Assembly: GCA_037974665.1 (NCBI GenBank)
Contig: CM075777.1
Span: 10,563,001-10,627,000 of the forward strand
Source of the DNA: Ehretia macrophylla
Taxonomy: Eukaryota > Streptophyta > Magnoliopsida > Boraginales > Ehretiaceae
DNA: 64,000 nucleotides
Reading direction: 5' to 3'
The notes beneath the pieces were generated by a model. That model was not told the origin of the DNA. It did no database searches and saw nothing but the letters and a program-made list of their open reading frames with translations. Shown piece by piece: positions 10,992 to 22,760 of this stretch (positions are counted from its first letter, which is position 1; every line of letters starts with the position of its first letter). The position numbers and the translations under genes are program-made.

Positions 10992-12457
10992 AGCATGTAA
11001 ATGCTTCATATCTAGGATTTTACAACAACTTATATACGTAGAATATTTTATCCATAGCTAAGATTTTTACAATAACTTTTATATATAATATTTGTTTTAC
11101 TTTAATATTGAGAACTCTATAATATTATCTAAATTTAGTAATCTAATTTTAATTTATTAATTTATTAAATATCAGTTAAAAGTATATGTTTTCATTCTTG
11201 ACACCCAAATAGATTTCTAGAGCACTTTTGCCAAATGAATTTTCTGTTTTTTTGTTTTAAAAACTTGTTCTGGAAACAATTCCAGTCAAACAATTTTTTT
11301 ATTTTTTTGTTCTTAAAAATTGTTTTCCGAAACTGTTTTTAAAAATTGTTCTACAAAACAAAAAAACAAAAACACTTCCAAATAGACCTTACTCTCTATC
11401 AATATTTTTTGTCGCTCTTCGAAATTTTGCAATTGTTTAAATTGTCAAATTTAACCTCTGCCATATCTCAACTTTGGGACTCGTAATTTGGAAGAAGGGA
11501 ATAGCCAGATGTAGGACGGAGCTAATATGATTCTGCCTATAATAAATTTCTCGTTATGAAAAATAAAAAATAAAAAGAGAAAAAAGGAGATGGGTCACTT
11601 TGAAATATGGAAAGAAAACTATTTGGAGACAGCTTTTACCATAGGGCAGTGCTCTAACCGATTAAACTACAATTCCATCACTCAGCAAGACGATTGAATC
11701 CTCTTATACTTAATTTTGATAACCAGCTCGTCTCTGTAAAACTGTTTAATAATGTATACCAATCTTGACAAAGACAATGGAAAAGCAACTCTTTGGAATA
11801 TGCACCCAGAAAACTTTGCGAGAGAACTTAAAAAACATTTGTTTTCTGAATTTTAAATACACCGAGGGCGTAGGCTTAAACACATTTGTAAAACCCACCA
11901 CTTTAATTTGACACGTGACAACATGCACAGGTTGAATTTTTTCCAACACCTAGGGAACAAGAACGGCGGTACCATAGAAAACCAATTTCTGAACACTCCT
12001 GATTCCCCCTCAACAGAAAGAACTACTCTTGAACAGATTAACGCCCAAAACAAAAGATTAAACTCGCTTTGTAACTCTTTTACACAATTTTTTCTTACAA
12101 TTTAGAACTCCAGGCCGCACAATGACGAGGACAACTTTGCCGTTGCAGTAAATCTCTCCTTCAAAAGGGGAAGTAAATAGATAGAAAAGGAAGAAGAGAA
12201 TCATGTAGTGAACAAATTTATATGAAATTCTTCCAGGGCTTGGAAAAAAAAAAATTATTGGTGAACAGGACTAATAAAAGGCGGCGTCCTGTCACAGGGC
12301 TTTCATCTACCATAGCCCAAAACAATCTTACTACAACATCGGCATTTCTCACCAAAGCTCCCAGATAGGTGAAATCTAGACTTACTACATGGATAAATAC
12401 ATACAAACAGCACGTAGCTAACCTAAATATTTTCTGTTTAGAGAAGATCATTAACCA
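10992..12457. other. Intergenic and 3' flank of the inositol transporter gene
   Basis: No further gene. Around 11215-11390 a low-complexity foldback-like stretch (GTTTTTAAAAATTGTT motifs, ends near GAGCACTTTTGCC and AAACACTTCCAAATAG) resembles the sequence around 7025-7330. At 11640-11690 GGGCAGTGCTCTAACCGATTAAACT is, on the minus strand, similar to the 5' half of a tRNA (TAATCGGTTAGAGC), but no tRNA fold is complete. The last several hundred bases should include the 3' UTR of the minus-strand transporter. Confidence 0.45.
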
Positions 12458-15400
12458 TCAAGGTGCATTTCTAGATAGAAGTGGTTCTGTGGCGTACCGG
12501 CTGCCCCATGCTCTCTCCTTCCAGATCCTCTCCACTTCCTCAAATGTCAGACCCTTCGTCTCCGGCACATAAACAATCACAAACACAAAGGCGACTACAG
12601 CTATACCGGCTAGTATCAAGAAAGTTGCACCAGTGCCCACGAGCTCAGCTATTGAAAGGAAGCTTTGGGCTACGATAAGATTGGATACCCAATTCACGGT
12701 TGCAGACATGCCTCCACAAATTCCTCGATAGGACTCGGGGTATATTTCTGAGTTCACAGTCCATGGTACAGGGCCCATTCCAGGTGCAAAGAAAGCAATG
12801 TAGAGTGCTAAACCTAAAACTGCAATCCAACCATACAGCCCGGTTGCTGCAGGAGATGCTGATTCCAAGCAAAATGATGCAGCCAGGAGGAGAAGAGAGA
12901 CGATTACGCCACACAAGCTGCTCAGAGCCAGCTTACGGCGGCCAAAATGGTCGATGAGGTAAATTCCAACGATTGTACCGATGGCATTCATAGCTGCAAC
13001 AACGAGGGACAGGAGAAGTGCTAATCGGTTGGAGCTGAATCCAGCCATCTGCACAATTGTTGGGCTGTAATACATGACTGTGTTGATACCAGTGAACTGC
13101 TGAAACGCCTGCAAGTTCAATTTGACTGTTAAGTGACCTAAGTTCTGACCAAAAATAAATAAAAAAAAGACCCAAGTCCCCCGAATCCGAACTCAAAAAT
13201 CACCAGATTACATCGAGCATGTGAGGGCAGGGTAAATAAAGAGCATTAAAAAGAAAGAGAAGCCAATAATTATTGGTCAAAGACATCTCAGATTTGTATC
13301 TTCTAAATGAGTGTCAAACGCGGCAAACTAGAGTGGAATCCGAAACTGTGAATGAAGTATTCTATAATATTCACCACAAGAGCGCTTTACTAAAGACAGA
13401 AAGCTAACATCCGTATCTAAAAAGTGATCCCTGATCCCAAATGGCAGAAGTGGCGGCATTACAAGAGCAAGCATATCCCCCAGATGGCAATAAGAAACAG
13501 AAATTTTCACCTCAGCATTTGTTTTCAGGAATAAGACCCATGATTACCTGAAGTCCAGCACCAGCCAGAAATGCTAGTCTGATTTCTTTCTTAGTGAAGA
13601 CGTCCCAGTAACTGACAGCATGCTTCCTTTGGCGTTCTTCCTCCAATGCAACAGCAAGCTGATCAATCTCTTCCTCCAACCGGAAAGGATCATAGATTTT
13701 GGAAAGCACAACAATGGCTTTGGCTTTATCCTTCTGCAATAATTTCAGCAAGGTAATACATGAAAAAGCTGATAATATGACCGGCAGTAAAAAATACAGT
13801 TTATTTACAGCAGCTAAGTAGTTCTCTACCTTCATATAAAGCCAGCGAGGAGATTCAGGCATAAATAGCATAAGGGAGAACTGAATGACAGCTGGAACTC
13901 CAGATACTCCGAGCATCCAACGCCATGTTCCTGGAACCTGCTTAGCCATTCAAGTCACATAAAATGTCACTAACAATATACGAGAAATGAAAAATCAAAC
14001 TAAGAAGTAACATTCTTATCTCATATTTGGCAACAAAAAGATACTGCAGAAATCTGTCTTCTCAACAACACAAGTGAATTTTTCTTCTTTTATAAACAAA
14101 ATCAGAGCCACTAGCAATTCCACAAGCAAGTTTAGAAGCTTTTACATAGATAATTGGATGAAGAATAATAGTAGAAAACCTGTCACCGCAACCCTACAAC
14201 CCCAGATGAACACGGAAGCACCCACTTGAGTTTTAGATAATCTTTGCAAGGAAAAATTTAACAGGCATCGCAGAAGAAGCTAAACATTCTCTTACTGTAA
14301 TGCTAACCTAAGGGACAGAATTCTAACCAGATAGTCACCTGTCACCAATTTTAAGGCAAATTTGGTTGTACCTTTAAAGCTAGATGAGACTACAAGCTCA
14401 TTTGGTTTAGTAACTGTGACTAAGGATTTATTAGTTAGAAAATAGATAAAAGATAAGAGAAGCTACAGTTATTTTAAGCATGTGTTTCAACTAAAATATG
14501 AATACAAATGTTCCTGTTCTTTCTATTGTAAAATTAAAATTGGCCTCAAGTCGTCGTCGATATTACAGCATAGGTTCTGCATATGTAAAAGAAAATCAGC
14601 AGATGATGGCATGAATCAATGATGTGATCTTATAGGCTTCACTTTTAGGACAGGACTATTTCATAGATTACAAAAGCATCCAGTGAAAATAATTATAGGA
14701 AGGGGATAATTTTAAAGGTCAAGTGTTGGTAAGAAATTAACCACAAGATAACTCTCACATAATCGAAGTACAATACGGGCAAAAAAGAAAGAACAGTTTC
14801 CTTCAGTGATGTTACTCAGCCAACTTATTATGCAAGCCCCATATTCTATCTTGACGCCTGCCTCCACGGAGCTGCACAACTGAAAACCTTTCATACAGAG
14901 AAAGCATAGTAATAACCATGAAAATAAATGCATTTTTTTCTCCTGCACTAGCATGAAATGTAATGAAATCCTCTTTTGGAACCAATTTATTAGGATGCAG
15001 CAATGCATTTTCACACCAGTAAATATGGAAAAGGAAAGAGAAGTCAAAGGAGTGAGGTCTAGACTATGAATTTTCATTAGAGAAGGTTAAACGCATCCCT
15101 TATCCATCATATGGTAAAGTAAACTCGCGATAGTAACTTGAATGACCTTGAACTTACACCTCACAATAGAAAACATATATTTTCTTTGCATGACCATGTC
15201 TAGAGAAAAATATCTAAACCGTGCTGCCATTTAAGCCAAGTTATTCTCAAGAACATAATAGAAATTTATTGCATTATTTACACCTGAGTGAAAGAAGATT
15301 CTCAATATCTGCCTAATGAGATGGAAAGGTAAAGAACATACCCCTGTACCAGACACATATATATACATATATCTATAGATAAACTTCATCAGCTCATCAT

Positions 15401-17631
15401 CAAGTAGAAACTCAGCCTATTAAATGGCATGTAAAACCACTGCTCTGACAAAATCTGTAAAGCCTCAATAGTGTTTTAGATTTTGAGTTCAACTTCCAAG
15501 TTCCAACAATAATAACCAAAAAAAAAAAAGTAACTTACTAGGACAAAGCTACTTCATTTAAACCTATGTCAACAGTGATTTTAATTCCACATTTTTATCT
15601 TTGTTAAAATATTAAGACTTATTGAATATGTATTGAATCAGGAAACAAAGATTAAAGATAACGGATGATATGACAAAACAAGAAAAATCTGACCTCTGTG
15701 AAAGCAAGATTGACAAGGTATGAAAGAAATTGTCCACCAGTAATCATAAGCACATTCGTGCTGACAAGGCCTCCCCTAATTTCTGATGGAGATGCTTCAG
15801 CAATATACACAGGAGCAGTAACAGATGCCACACCAACACCCAATCCAACCAAAAGCCTCCCCAAAATAAGAATGTATGGATCCGGAGCTGCAGCCATAAC
15901 AACTGATCCAAGTGCAAAAACAACATCAGCCGAAAGAGTAGCCCTCTTTCGTCCGTAAACATCATTAAGCCAGCCACCTGCTGCAGCTCCAATGATTGCA
16001 CCAACCAAAGCCATGCTGACAATTGTTTCCTGCCAAATTACCAATTTAACATAAACAGAAAAGAGGATTTAGCCAGCAAAACAGAGAAAAAGATTCCTTT
16101 ATTTTTGCTTCCATGTACAATCTTGTAACTTATGAAGCATATCAAGTTGCTGAGAGTAAAGCTTTTCTACCTGAAGGAAACTGCTTTGATCAACTGCCTC
16201 GAATTCATCTCTGATGTACAGAAGTGCCCCTGATATCACTCCTGCAACCAATTCAACAATATTTTAGATAGACCTTGTGAAAATGAAAAGCAAAGACAGT
16301 AATCAATATCCATATAAGAGATATCTTATTTGATCTTTTCTCTCAATTTCCCCTCATAGCTTTGGACCATAAGCAATTTCAAATATTTGAGCACAAACAG
16401 TTAACAATTTTATTCTTGACATAAGGAAAAATTATAGACAACAAATCAGACCATATTTCAGTTAATCACAAAACCAAGAAATTATGTCCCAAATCACCGC
16501 CTCAACTCCAACTTGGTTCCAAACTAGTATTTCAGAGCACAAACAAAGAAATGATCAAACCTGTTCGGTTACCCAGTTTAAAAATTTATTACAAACAACT
16601 ACTCTAAACTGTAAATTGAAATTAAAAACAGCTCCTTGGAACAATAAAATAAATCAAAGAAGAACTAACATCAACAGATTCTCACTTTTTCCTTTAGAGA
16701 AAAAAATTTATTAATATGCACGCACACCAAAAAATTGACATAAAAATGTGAACTGTCTGAACTTTCTTGGAAGCTAGTCCAATTGATTCTCACATTAAAG
16801 TGACCATTGGAATATGGGTCTGGTACGAATTATATAATTTAACTTATCTAATTACTTTATATAAAAAAATATGGGACTCGAACCTCTCCCGGATCCTTCA
16901 CATAGTGGGAGTTTTGTGCGTTGTGCACCCTTTTTCGATTAATACCAATACATGAATATATTAACAATCAACCTTTCTTCAAAAAGCAGCTCACCAAATT
17001 GACCGCACAATCAGTAAAAAACTCCCCAGAGATAGATTAGTATATATATTTAATTCCTTGAACAAGAAAGCGGTGACTATTACAGAGTATAGAGAGTGGT
17101 AAAATTTCTCCGCGGCATGTTTGATTACCTTTGCCTTATCTACATCAAACACGACGACGTTTTAACTCTTCTCCTAAGCTTCTTTTTCATTTCAAATCGC
17201 TATCTCACATCCCCATCTCCATTAGTTCAAATGGTAACACAACGGGTTAAATTAACAAAAAACAAAATATTTACCAAAAAAGAAAAAAATATGTTCAAAT
17301 GGTCGATTCAAAAATCAAAAAACAGTGCGTGATTTGAAACTTTATACATATTTAACACGCTGACGTAATCTACCAACCAAAAAAAACACTACCCATTAAA
17401 GATAGAACAGTAAAAAGTAAAGATGAAGACTAACATAATATAATTACGCCTCTTGTATATAGAACAGTAACGTATTTCGTAAAGATACCTACCTGTGTCA
17501 TAGCCGAAAAGAAGACCACCAATACCAGCAATGACAGTCAAGCCCAACACATATGTGTTACTGAAATACGTTATCTTCCTGTTTCCTCCATCCAAGTACC
17601 CTGAACTCCCCGGCAACGACTCTATCGTCAT
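12458..17631 (-). CDS. INT1: Inositol transporter, INT1-class (vacuolar H+/myo-inositol symporter)
   Basis: Major-facilitator sugar-transporter-like protein expected to export myo-inositol from the vacuole with protons; that role is known for Arabidopsis INT1. Exons on the minus strand: 17631-17493, 16241-16171, 16029-15694, 13937-13830, 13733-13548 and 13108-12458, with GT-AG junctions. Together they give about 496 aa, against 509 in Arabidopsis. The start is the ATG at 17631, ahead of a conserved [10 protein letters not shown] terminus. Visible motifs are [10 protein letters not shown] (TM1), [22 protein letters not shown] (mid N-half), PESPRW at the end of the N-terminal half, [20 protein letters not shown] (TM7), [16 protein letters not shown] (TM10) and [12 protein letters not shown]. 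The loop before [13 protein letters not shown] is short and lacks the Cys-rich extracellular insertion of the plasma-membrane INT2-INT4 proteins, which supports the INT1 class. An EPLL near the C terminus resembles the di-leucine signal used for tonoplast sorting. No stop or frameshift interrupts the exons. Confidence 0.93.
16860..16960 (-). mobile_element. Au/TS-like SINE fragment in INT1 intron 1
   Basis: Read on the minus strand this contains AAAAGGGTGCACAACGCAC, then AACTCCCACTATGTG, then GGATCCGGGAGAGGTTCGAG. The order and wording match the core of plant Au/TS-type SINEs (GTGCACAAAGCTCCCGC...GGGTCCGGGGA). Target duplications were not found, so it may be truncated. It lies in the 1.25-kb first intron (16242-17492). 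Confidence 0.5.
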
Positions 17632-17930
17632 TTTATATAGCTATATATGTATCAAGAATTTAAACAATTTTGTTGAAAAATCAGCAAATATGGGTTTACC
17701 ACGCGATTTATGAAGAAGAATGGGAATGATGGAAATGGAAATGGAAATGGAAACAATTTTCAAATATGGGTTTGTGTTTGGACAAAGAGACAAGAGATTT
17801 TCTGTGGAAATCTCGTGAAAAAATGAGAAAATGAAGAGAGGAGAGAGAAATCAATGGAGTTGTTGAGTGAAAAGTGGGAGAAGAAAAAAGGCCATGCATA
17901 TAAAGAGGATGGAGGTGGTGAGAGAGGGGG
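17632..17930 (-). promoter_or_regulatory. 5' UTR and core promoter region of INT1
   Basis: Upstream of the ATG at 17631, the minus strand is rich in pyrimidine runs. A TATA-like TTTATATG lies at 17896-17903, about 265 bases before the start codon. That is a plausible position for a plant core promoter with a UTR of about 230 bases. The assignment rests on position and sequence only. Confidence 0.35.
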
Positions 17931-18169
17931 GTGAGTCACCGACGGGTGAGGGGAAGGGTGTCACTATCAAAAAGTAATTTGATGAACGATATTGTCAACA
18001 AACATGTATTTTGTTTAGTCGAGGTTAAATGTATGCGACTCAAGGTATGGGAATTTTGGGAAGAAAATGACAAAGGAAAAGAAGAAGAGAAGTTAATTTT
18101 TACTTCTTTTTGTAAATGGAAAGAAAGAAGAGTGATTAAATGGTTAATCATCTCTCTGGGGTGTGATAG
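17931..18169. other. Upstream intergenic sequence of INT1
   Basis: Purine-rich on the plus strand, no recognised gene or element. Short open frames on both strands (17931-18197 and 17936-18151) overlap each other and have biased composition. Confidence 0.4.
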
Positions 18170-18740
18170 AAGAAAGAAATATCGATTTTGGTTTTAGGAT
18201 TATAGTAAAAAAAAATGAAAGAAGAAAATCGAATTTTTATATTTTTATAGATGTTAGATGAGAAGAATGGAAGGGATTAATGACATTTGGCTAGTTTTAG
18301 GAAGAAAGATTAGACAATTTAGTTACAGAACTCATCTTATGTTTGAGTGCTTGGCATAAGTTCAAGGAGATATGTGAAAGAAAAATTTCAAAAAAGAGGA
18401 AGAGTAATATGTTATGTATAAACATTAGCAAAATATCGATTTATTTTTACAATTATAGAAAAAGAATGAAAGAAAAAAATTATGTTTATCTCCTTATTGA
18501 TATTAGATGAGAAGAAATGGAAGGGTTTGATGTCATTAATGACAAGAATTAAAGGGATTAGGTATTTGATTGTTGTTTGAGAAGACGATCCAAAAGGACT
18601 AAAATCATGTTTGTTTGTATTTGGCTAGTTTTGGAGAGAAAACTATGACAATTTACTTAAAGAAGCCATCTTATTTTGAGTGCTTGGCATAAGTGAGGGG
18701 AAATATGTGAAAGATTTCAAAAAAGAGAAAGAGTAATATG
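18170..18740. repeat. Diverged tandem duplication (two ~250-300-bp units)
   Basis: Unit 1 (about 18180-18433) and unit 2 (about 18434-18740) share TCGATTT...AAAGAATGAAAGAA, TTAGATGAGAAGAA, TTTGGCTAGTTTT, GAGTGCTTGGCATAAGT and AGAGTAATATG in the same order. Unit 2 is longer by a small insertion. It continues beyond the solo LTR at 18741-19195, because unit 1 reads AATATGTTATGTATAAAC and the matching ATATGTTATATACAAAC lies after the LTR. Confidence 0.7.
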
Positions 18741-19195
18741 TGTTGAAAATTGACTCATATTTTTTAGATTAATTTGCAAAACAAGTAGAAATTGAATTAG
18801 AGTAGAAGATAGGAATCTTAAACCTAGTAGTATTAGCATTAGTTTCTTATAAATACGAACTTCTAACTTGTAATTATGTGTCACAAGCCACACCTCACCC
18901 GGTGGGGGGCGGTAAGAAAGAGAGACTTGCTTTGTATATATTATTGCAATCTCATAGCATTATAGTTGAGAGAGATTTAGCATAGGTTTTGAGAGATTTT
19001 TTTTCACAAAAATATTGTAATCTTTTCTCTTTTGCATTAGTGAATTTATTCAGTTGCTCCGTGGATTTAGACATAGTCGAACCACGTAGTTCTCATGTCT
19101 TCCTGCATCATTAGTTTCTTGATTCTTTTTCTCCTATATCTCTATTATATTCAGCATCCGAGTAATTAACAATTACTCAACACATCAGTACAACA
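18741..19195. mobile_element. Small solo LTR (455 bp) with perfect target duplication
   Basis: Begins TGTTGAAAATTGACTC and ends GTACAACA, giving 5-bp inverted termini TGTTG/CAACA. It is flanked by ATATG on both sides (18736-18740 and 19196-19200). The uninterrupted version of the target survives in the neighbouring duplicated unit (near 18409), which confirms both borders. The size and termini suit a Ty1/copia LTR; the superfamily is inferred. Confidence 0.8.
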
Positions 19196-19459
19196 ATATG
19201 TTATATACAAACAGTGGCAAGTTTGCAATTAAATACAACTTCAGATGGAATAAAGAAGGCACATAATTTCAATTGTATAATATGCGAAAACTCTTAACTA
19301 TAACTGCTTGTTGTAATTAAAAATACTTCAAGCAAATTAAAATAGTAATAGGTTTCTTATATTTCTTTTTCATAATAGCTTTTACTTATCTAAAAAAGTA
19401 CAGAAAAAAAATAGATGAAAGCCAATTTGGGTTGCCTCAAATGCCTATATAATCTCTTA

Positions 19460-19813
19460 GGCATCCTCAATGTAGTCTTTAAATTTAGAGACTTTTTAAA
19501 TTTGGGTGTTTCAAGTCTGTTTTTAGAGCCCCAAACCTAAAAAGTAACACTATTCATGACAAAAGTACATGAGGTCCACCACTTTTGGTTTAAAAGATGT
19601 TAAAATAGAGTTTGGGCTCTATTTTCTTCAACAAATTTAGAGCCTAGAATTTAGATTGGGGCTCTATTTTAGTATCTTTCAAGTCAAAATAGTAGACCTT
19701 ACGTATTTTTATAATGAATAGTGTTATTTTTTAAGTTTGAGGGCTCTAAAAACGGGTTTGAAACACCCAAATTTAAAAAGTCTCTAAATTTAGAGATTAC
19801 ATTGAGCTTGTCC
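19460..19813. mobile_element. Tourist-like MITE, 354 bp, TTA target duplication
   Basis: The left end GGCATCCTCAATGTAGTC pairs with the right end GATTACATTGAGCTTGTCC. TTA flanks both sides (19457-19459 and 19814-19816), the PIF/Harbinger hallmark. Long arms pair inward (AAATTTGGGTGTTTCAA against TTGAAACACCCAAATTT). Same family as the element at 2539-2916. Confidence 0.8.
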
Positions 19814-19816
19814 TTA

Positions 19817-20147
19817 CAAAAATGTAACAAGCAATGAAAATAAGATTTTCATAAAAGTTATTTATTCATCAATTTACAAATATAACCTCTTAATAAAACT
19901 CATTAAATTAATTAATCAGATTTTGTAGTAAACTCGTAACTTTATTATTATTTGTAGTGGAACACGTATAAAAGTTCCAAGAAAAGGCAAAAAATAAATG
20001 CAAGTGCTTTGACAATTGCAGTTAAAGAAAAACGAAGGCAAGTCAAGTGCTCAAACAATTGAAAATGGGCAAAAAAACAAAAGCAAAAACACTGGAATAT
20101 CGAGATAAAACTCATTTGATTACACCAAAAAAAAAAAAAAAAAAAAA

Positions 20148-20180
<33 letters not shown>

Positions 20181-20785
20181 TTTTTATTTTTTGCTAGGAA
20201 AAAACTCATTTGATTACTAATTGTTGGCAAATGGGTCTTTTGACCCACGTTCAGCCACATGGGACTCCAAATAGTAGGAGTCGCCATATTTAGAAAAGAA
20301 ACATCTTTTCTTTTAAAAGACATGAGTTCTTAGTATGGCCTATAAATACTCCTCACAAGGTTATAAGGGATTTATCCAATACACCCTATTACACTCACAG
20401 AGAAAAAGAATGTAGAAAGTAAATTGCCCTTGGTTGTTATTATATGACAATAATATGAAGTGATTCTAATAACATTTCATTCATGAATATAAGTAAAAGT
20501 TAAGAACATGTACAATGAATAGTAAACGAGCCTTTGAATTAAAGGTACGCTTCTACTTCTGCTTCCGCTAATGAATTTAGGATACAAACTAATATTCCTA
20601 GCTAAAGCTAACGTATATTGCGATATCATTGCTAGTAAGCATAAGAAAAGTTTGTAATAATGAAGTTGACTATTCATAGCTCAAGTAATTTCCTAGCTTT
20701 TTCAACTCACTTCAAATAACACTTTTAAGAAAGTATAATTGCATAAAAAGACATATTAGTGAAGTCAAAGTTACAACTTACTAAT
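19817..20785. other. Intergenic; possible LTR remnant at 20221
   Basis: No gene recognised. At 20221 TGTTGGCAAATGGGTC begins a stretch with a TGGGTCTTTTGACCCA palindrome and a TATA-like CTATAAATAC near 20341, which looks like the promoter part of a small LTR. No matching 3' terminus or target duplication was found. Confidence 0.35.
20127..20190. repeat. Poly(A) run plus (TA)n microsatellite
   Basis: About 22 A residues are followed by TACATACATA and an uninterrupted run of TA dinucleotides, then a T-rich stretch. Simple sequence; likely length-variable. Confidence 0.9.
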
Positions 20786-22115
20786 GTGTTTGGATTGAGG
20801 GGGGAGATTTAATAAATGAGAAGAAAGGAGAGAATCATAAAAGATAGGAGATGGGATGAATAAAACATATTTGGATTGGATAATTTGAGGAAATAAGAGT
20901 ATCATAAAAGCGTATGTGTGTTTTTTATTTGGATTAGGAAGAAAATTGAAGGGATTAATAAATTTTATGTATAAAATAATTTTTATAAAAGAGACTTACT
21001 TAGGGATGACAACGGGGACGGAGATTGGGGTGGGAAATGGGAAATGGGGTGGGGGATGAGAATTAACTTTTAATCCCCGCGCGGGGGCGGAACAGGGCGT
21101 GGGGATTAGCATTCCCTGCCCCATATAACCCGCCCCGCCTACATAGATAGTTATTTTTATTATTTTAGTTTTACATATGTATTGAAATTATAAAATTATA
21201 AATATAAAAGTATAAAAAATGATATTCAACAAAGTATTATAAAAATGGAGAAGAAAAATTAGATTATTTAAAAGGATTGTATAATAATTCTTAAAACCAC
21301 TGCATGCCGTAACTTGAGATTTACTATCATTTGACATAAATGTCTCAATTTTACTATTGATCATAGTGGATTTAAGAGATTTGTTAGTTATTTTAGTTGT
21401 ACTTCAAAAAGTTTCAAATAACATAATTAAGGATGAATGTTAAAGATTTGTGACTACTATTATATGTGACATGCGATTAAAAATAATTATAATAATCAAT
21501 GCAATCTCACTAACATAAAGAAGAATTTCTTTTTAATTATAGTTCTCATCCACAATAATTAAGTCATAATTTATTTTAAATACATAAGTCTCAATTGCTA
21601 TAATATTATTTTTACTATTTAACTGCAAGTATAAGACTTAATATATAATTAATAATTTAAACTTTATTTAAGACCTATATTTATATTTATCATTACTATA
21701 ACTTTAATTTGTATTTCGAAGTTATATGATCCAAATTAACTTTAATTTTTAAGGTTTAAAAGAATAATAAAAATCTCGCGGATAATCTCCATTCTCCGCA
21801 GGGATTCAGGGACGAGGACGGGACAGGGAACGGGGGTATAGAATGCGGGGACGTGACGGGAGATGGGGGAACTTTTTAGGTGGCTGGGCGGGGCATGGGA
21901 ATAGCTCCCCCCGCCCCTAACCCGCCCCATTGTCATTCATTCACTTACTCTCCCTCCCCTCCATTTTATCATAAATTGAGAGAAAAGAAAAAGTGAATTT
22001 GGAAAGAATTGCTTTGACCCCTTTATTTCCTTCTCTCTTGAAAAATTTTCAAAATAAAAAAGAGAGAACTTTTCCCTTACCTCCCCTTCCCCTATTCCCT
22101 TCAATCCAAACCGAC
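20786..22115. mobile_element. Possible larger TIR element carrying the hAT element at 21001
   Basis: GTGTTTGGATTGAGGGGGG near 20786 is mirrored by CCCTTCAATCCAAACCGACC near 22098. Inner GAGAAGAAAGGAGAG and CTCTCC-type motifs also mirror each other. No clean target duplication was found, so the borders are approximate and the call is tentative. Confidence 0.35.
21001..21941. mobile_element. Non-autonomous hAT-like element, 941 bp
   Basis: The left end TAGGGATGACAACGGGG pairs with the right end CCCCATTGTCATTCATT. The flanks GACTTACT (20993-21000) and CACTTACT (21942-21949) form an 8-bp duplication with one mismatch. The subterminal regions are GC-rich (CCCCGCGCGGGGG, CCCCCCGCCCC) around an AT-rich core, and there is no transposase. 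It resembles the element at 48739-49562. Confidence 0.75.
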
Positions 22116-22389
22116 CCTACATGTGCAATAAGCACACAAAAACTCAGAAAGATAACATAAGCTTTTTTTATTTTCTTTTATTCAAAAAAAGTTTAAACAA
22201 TTCAATATATATATGCGTTCACAAAAATTAATCTTATAATTTTTTACATTCAAGACAAAGATTATACCGGTATACCAAAAGCCCAGTGGTTAACAGAAAT
22301 TTGTTTATTGACAAAGAAATGAGATACAGAAAAATTATGAAGATCGATAACTTTTTTTTTTTGGGACAAAAAGATCGAGAATAACTCAC

Positions 22390-22518
22390 ATGTAAGTTCT
22401 CGAAGATTCTTGGGGCACCGGCAGGTAACTCTATCAGAGAACCACCACAAGGGACAACGTTATCTTCGTAAGACAACCAACGTGTCAACGCGGATAAGAG
22501 TTCTTGCATCGTTGTCAC
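22390..22518 (-). CDS. Candidate exon of an unrecognised gene (weak)
   Basis: From ATG at 22518 a 43-codon frame runs to 22390, followed directly by a canonical donor GTGAGT. The peptide (MTTMQELLSALTRWLSYEDN at its start) has normal protein composition, and the local GC content is higher than the surroundings. The stretch upstream to about 22740 is also GC-rich and contains CCACGTGTC, a G-box-like element. No following exon was found at lower coordinates. It may be a first exon whose gene has decayed, a captured fragment, or a chance frame. Confidence 0.25.
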
Positions 22519-22760
22519 TCGGGTACGGCCTTTACCACTCTCTCATGTATCAGAATTTCACGTACTCGCGCTTTCGTGAGCTGGGGCTACTATTTGATGG
22601 GAGAATCCACGTGTCGACAAGATTGAGTGGCTCAGATTCAACGTTGAGTCCTCACACACAATGTAGCGATTGGTACTCTGAATTGTCACGTTGTTTTATG
22701 TGGCTCAAGGCTCGTGTAAGTAGTAGGTGGTCCTCGTGTTTTTCTCTAATTATATAATTT

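Noticed and set aside
11640..11700. Possible tRNA gene on the minus strand
   Set aside because: Only a tRNA-like 5' half (TTTAATCGGTTAGAGC) is visible; no B box or acceptor stem closes it.
16484..16714. 76-codon open frame inside INT1 intron 1
   Set aside because: Polar, low-complexity peptide in an intron, no splice signals or homology.
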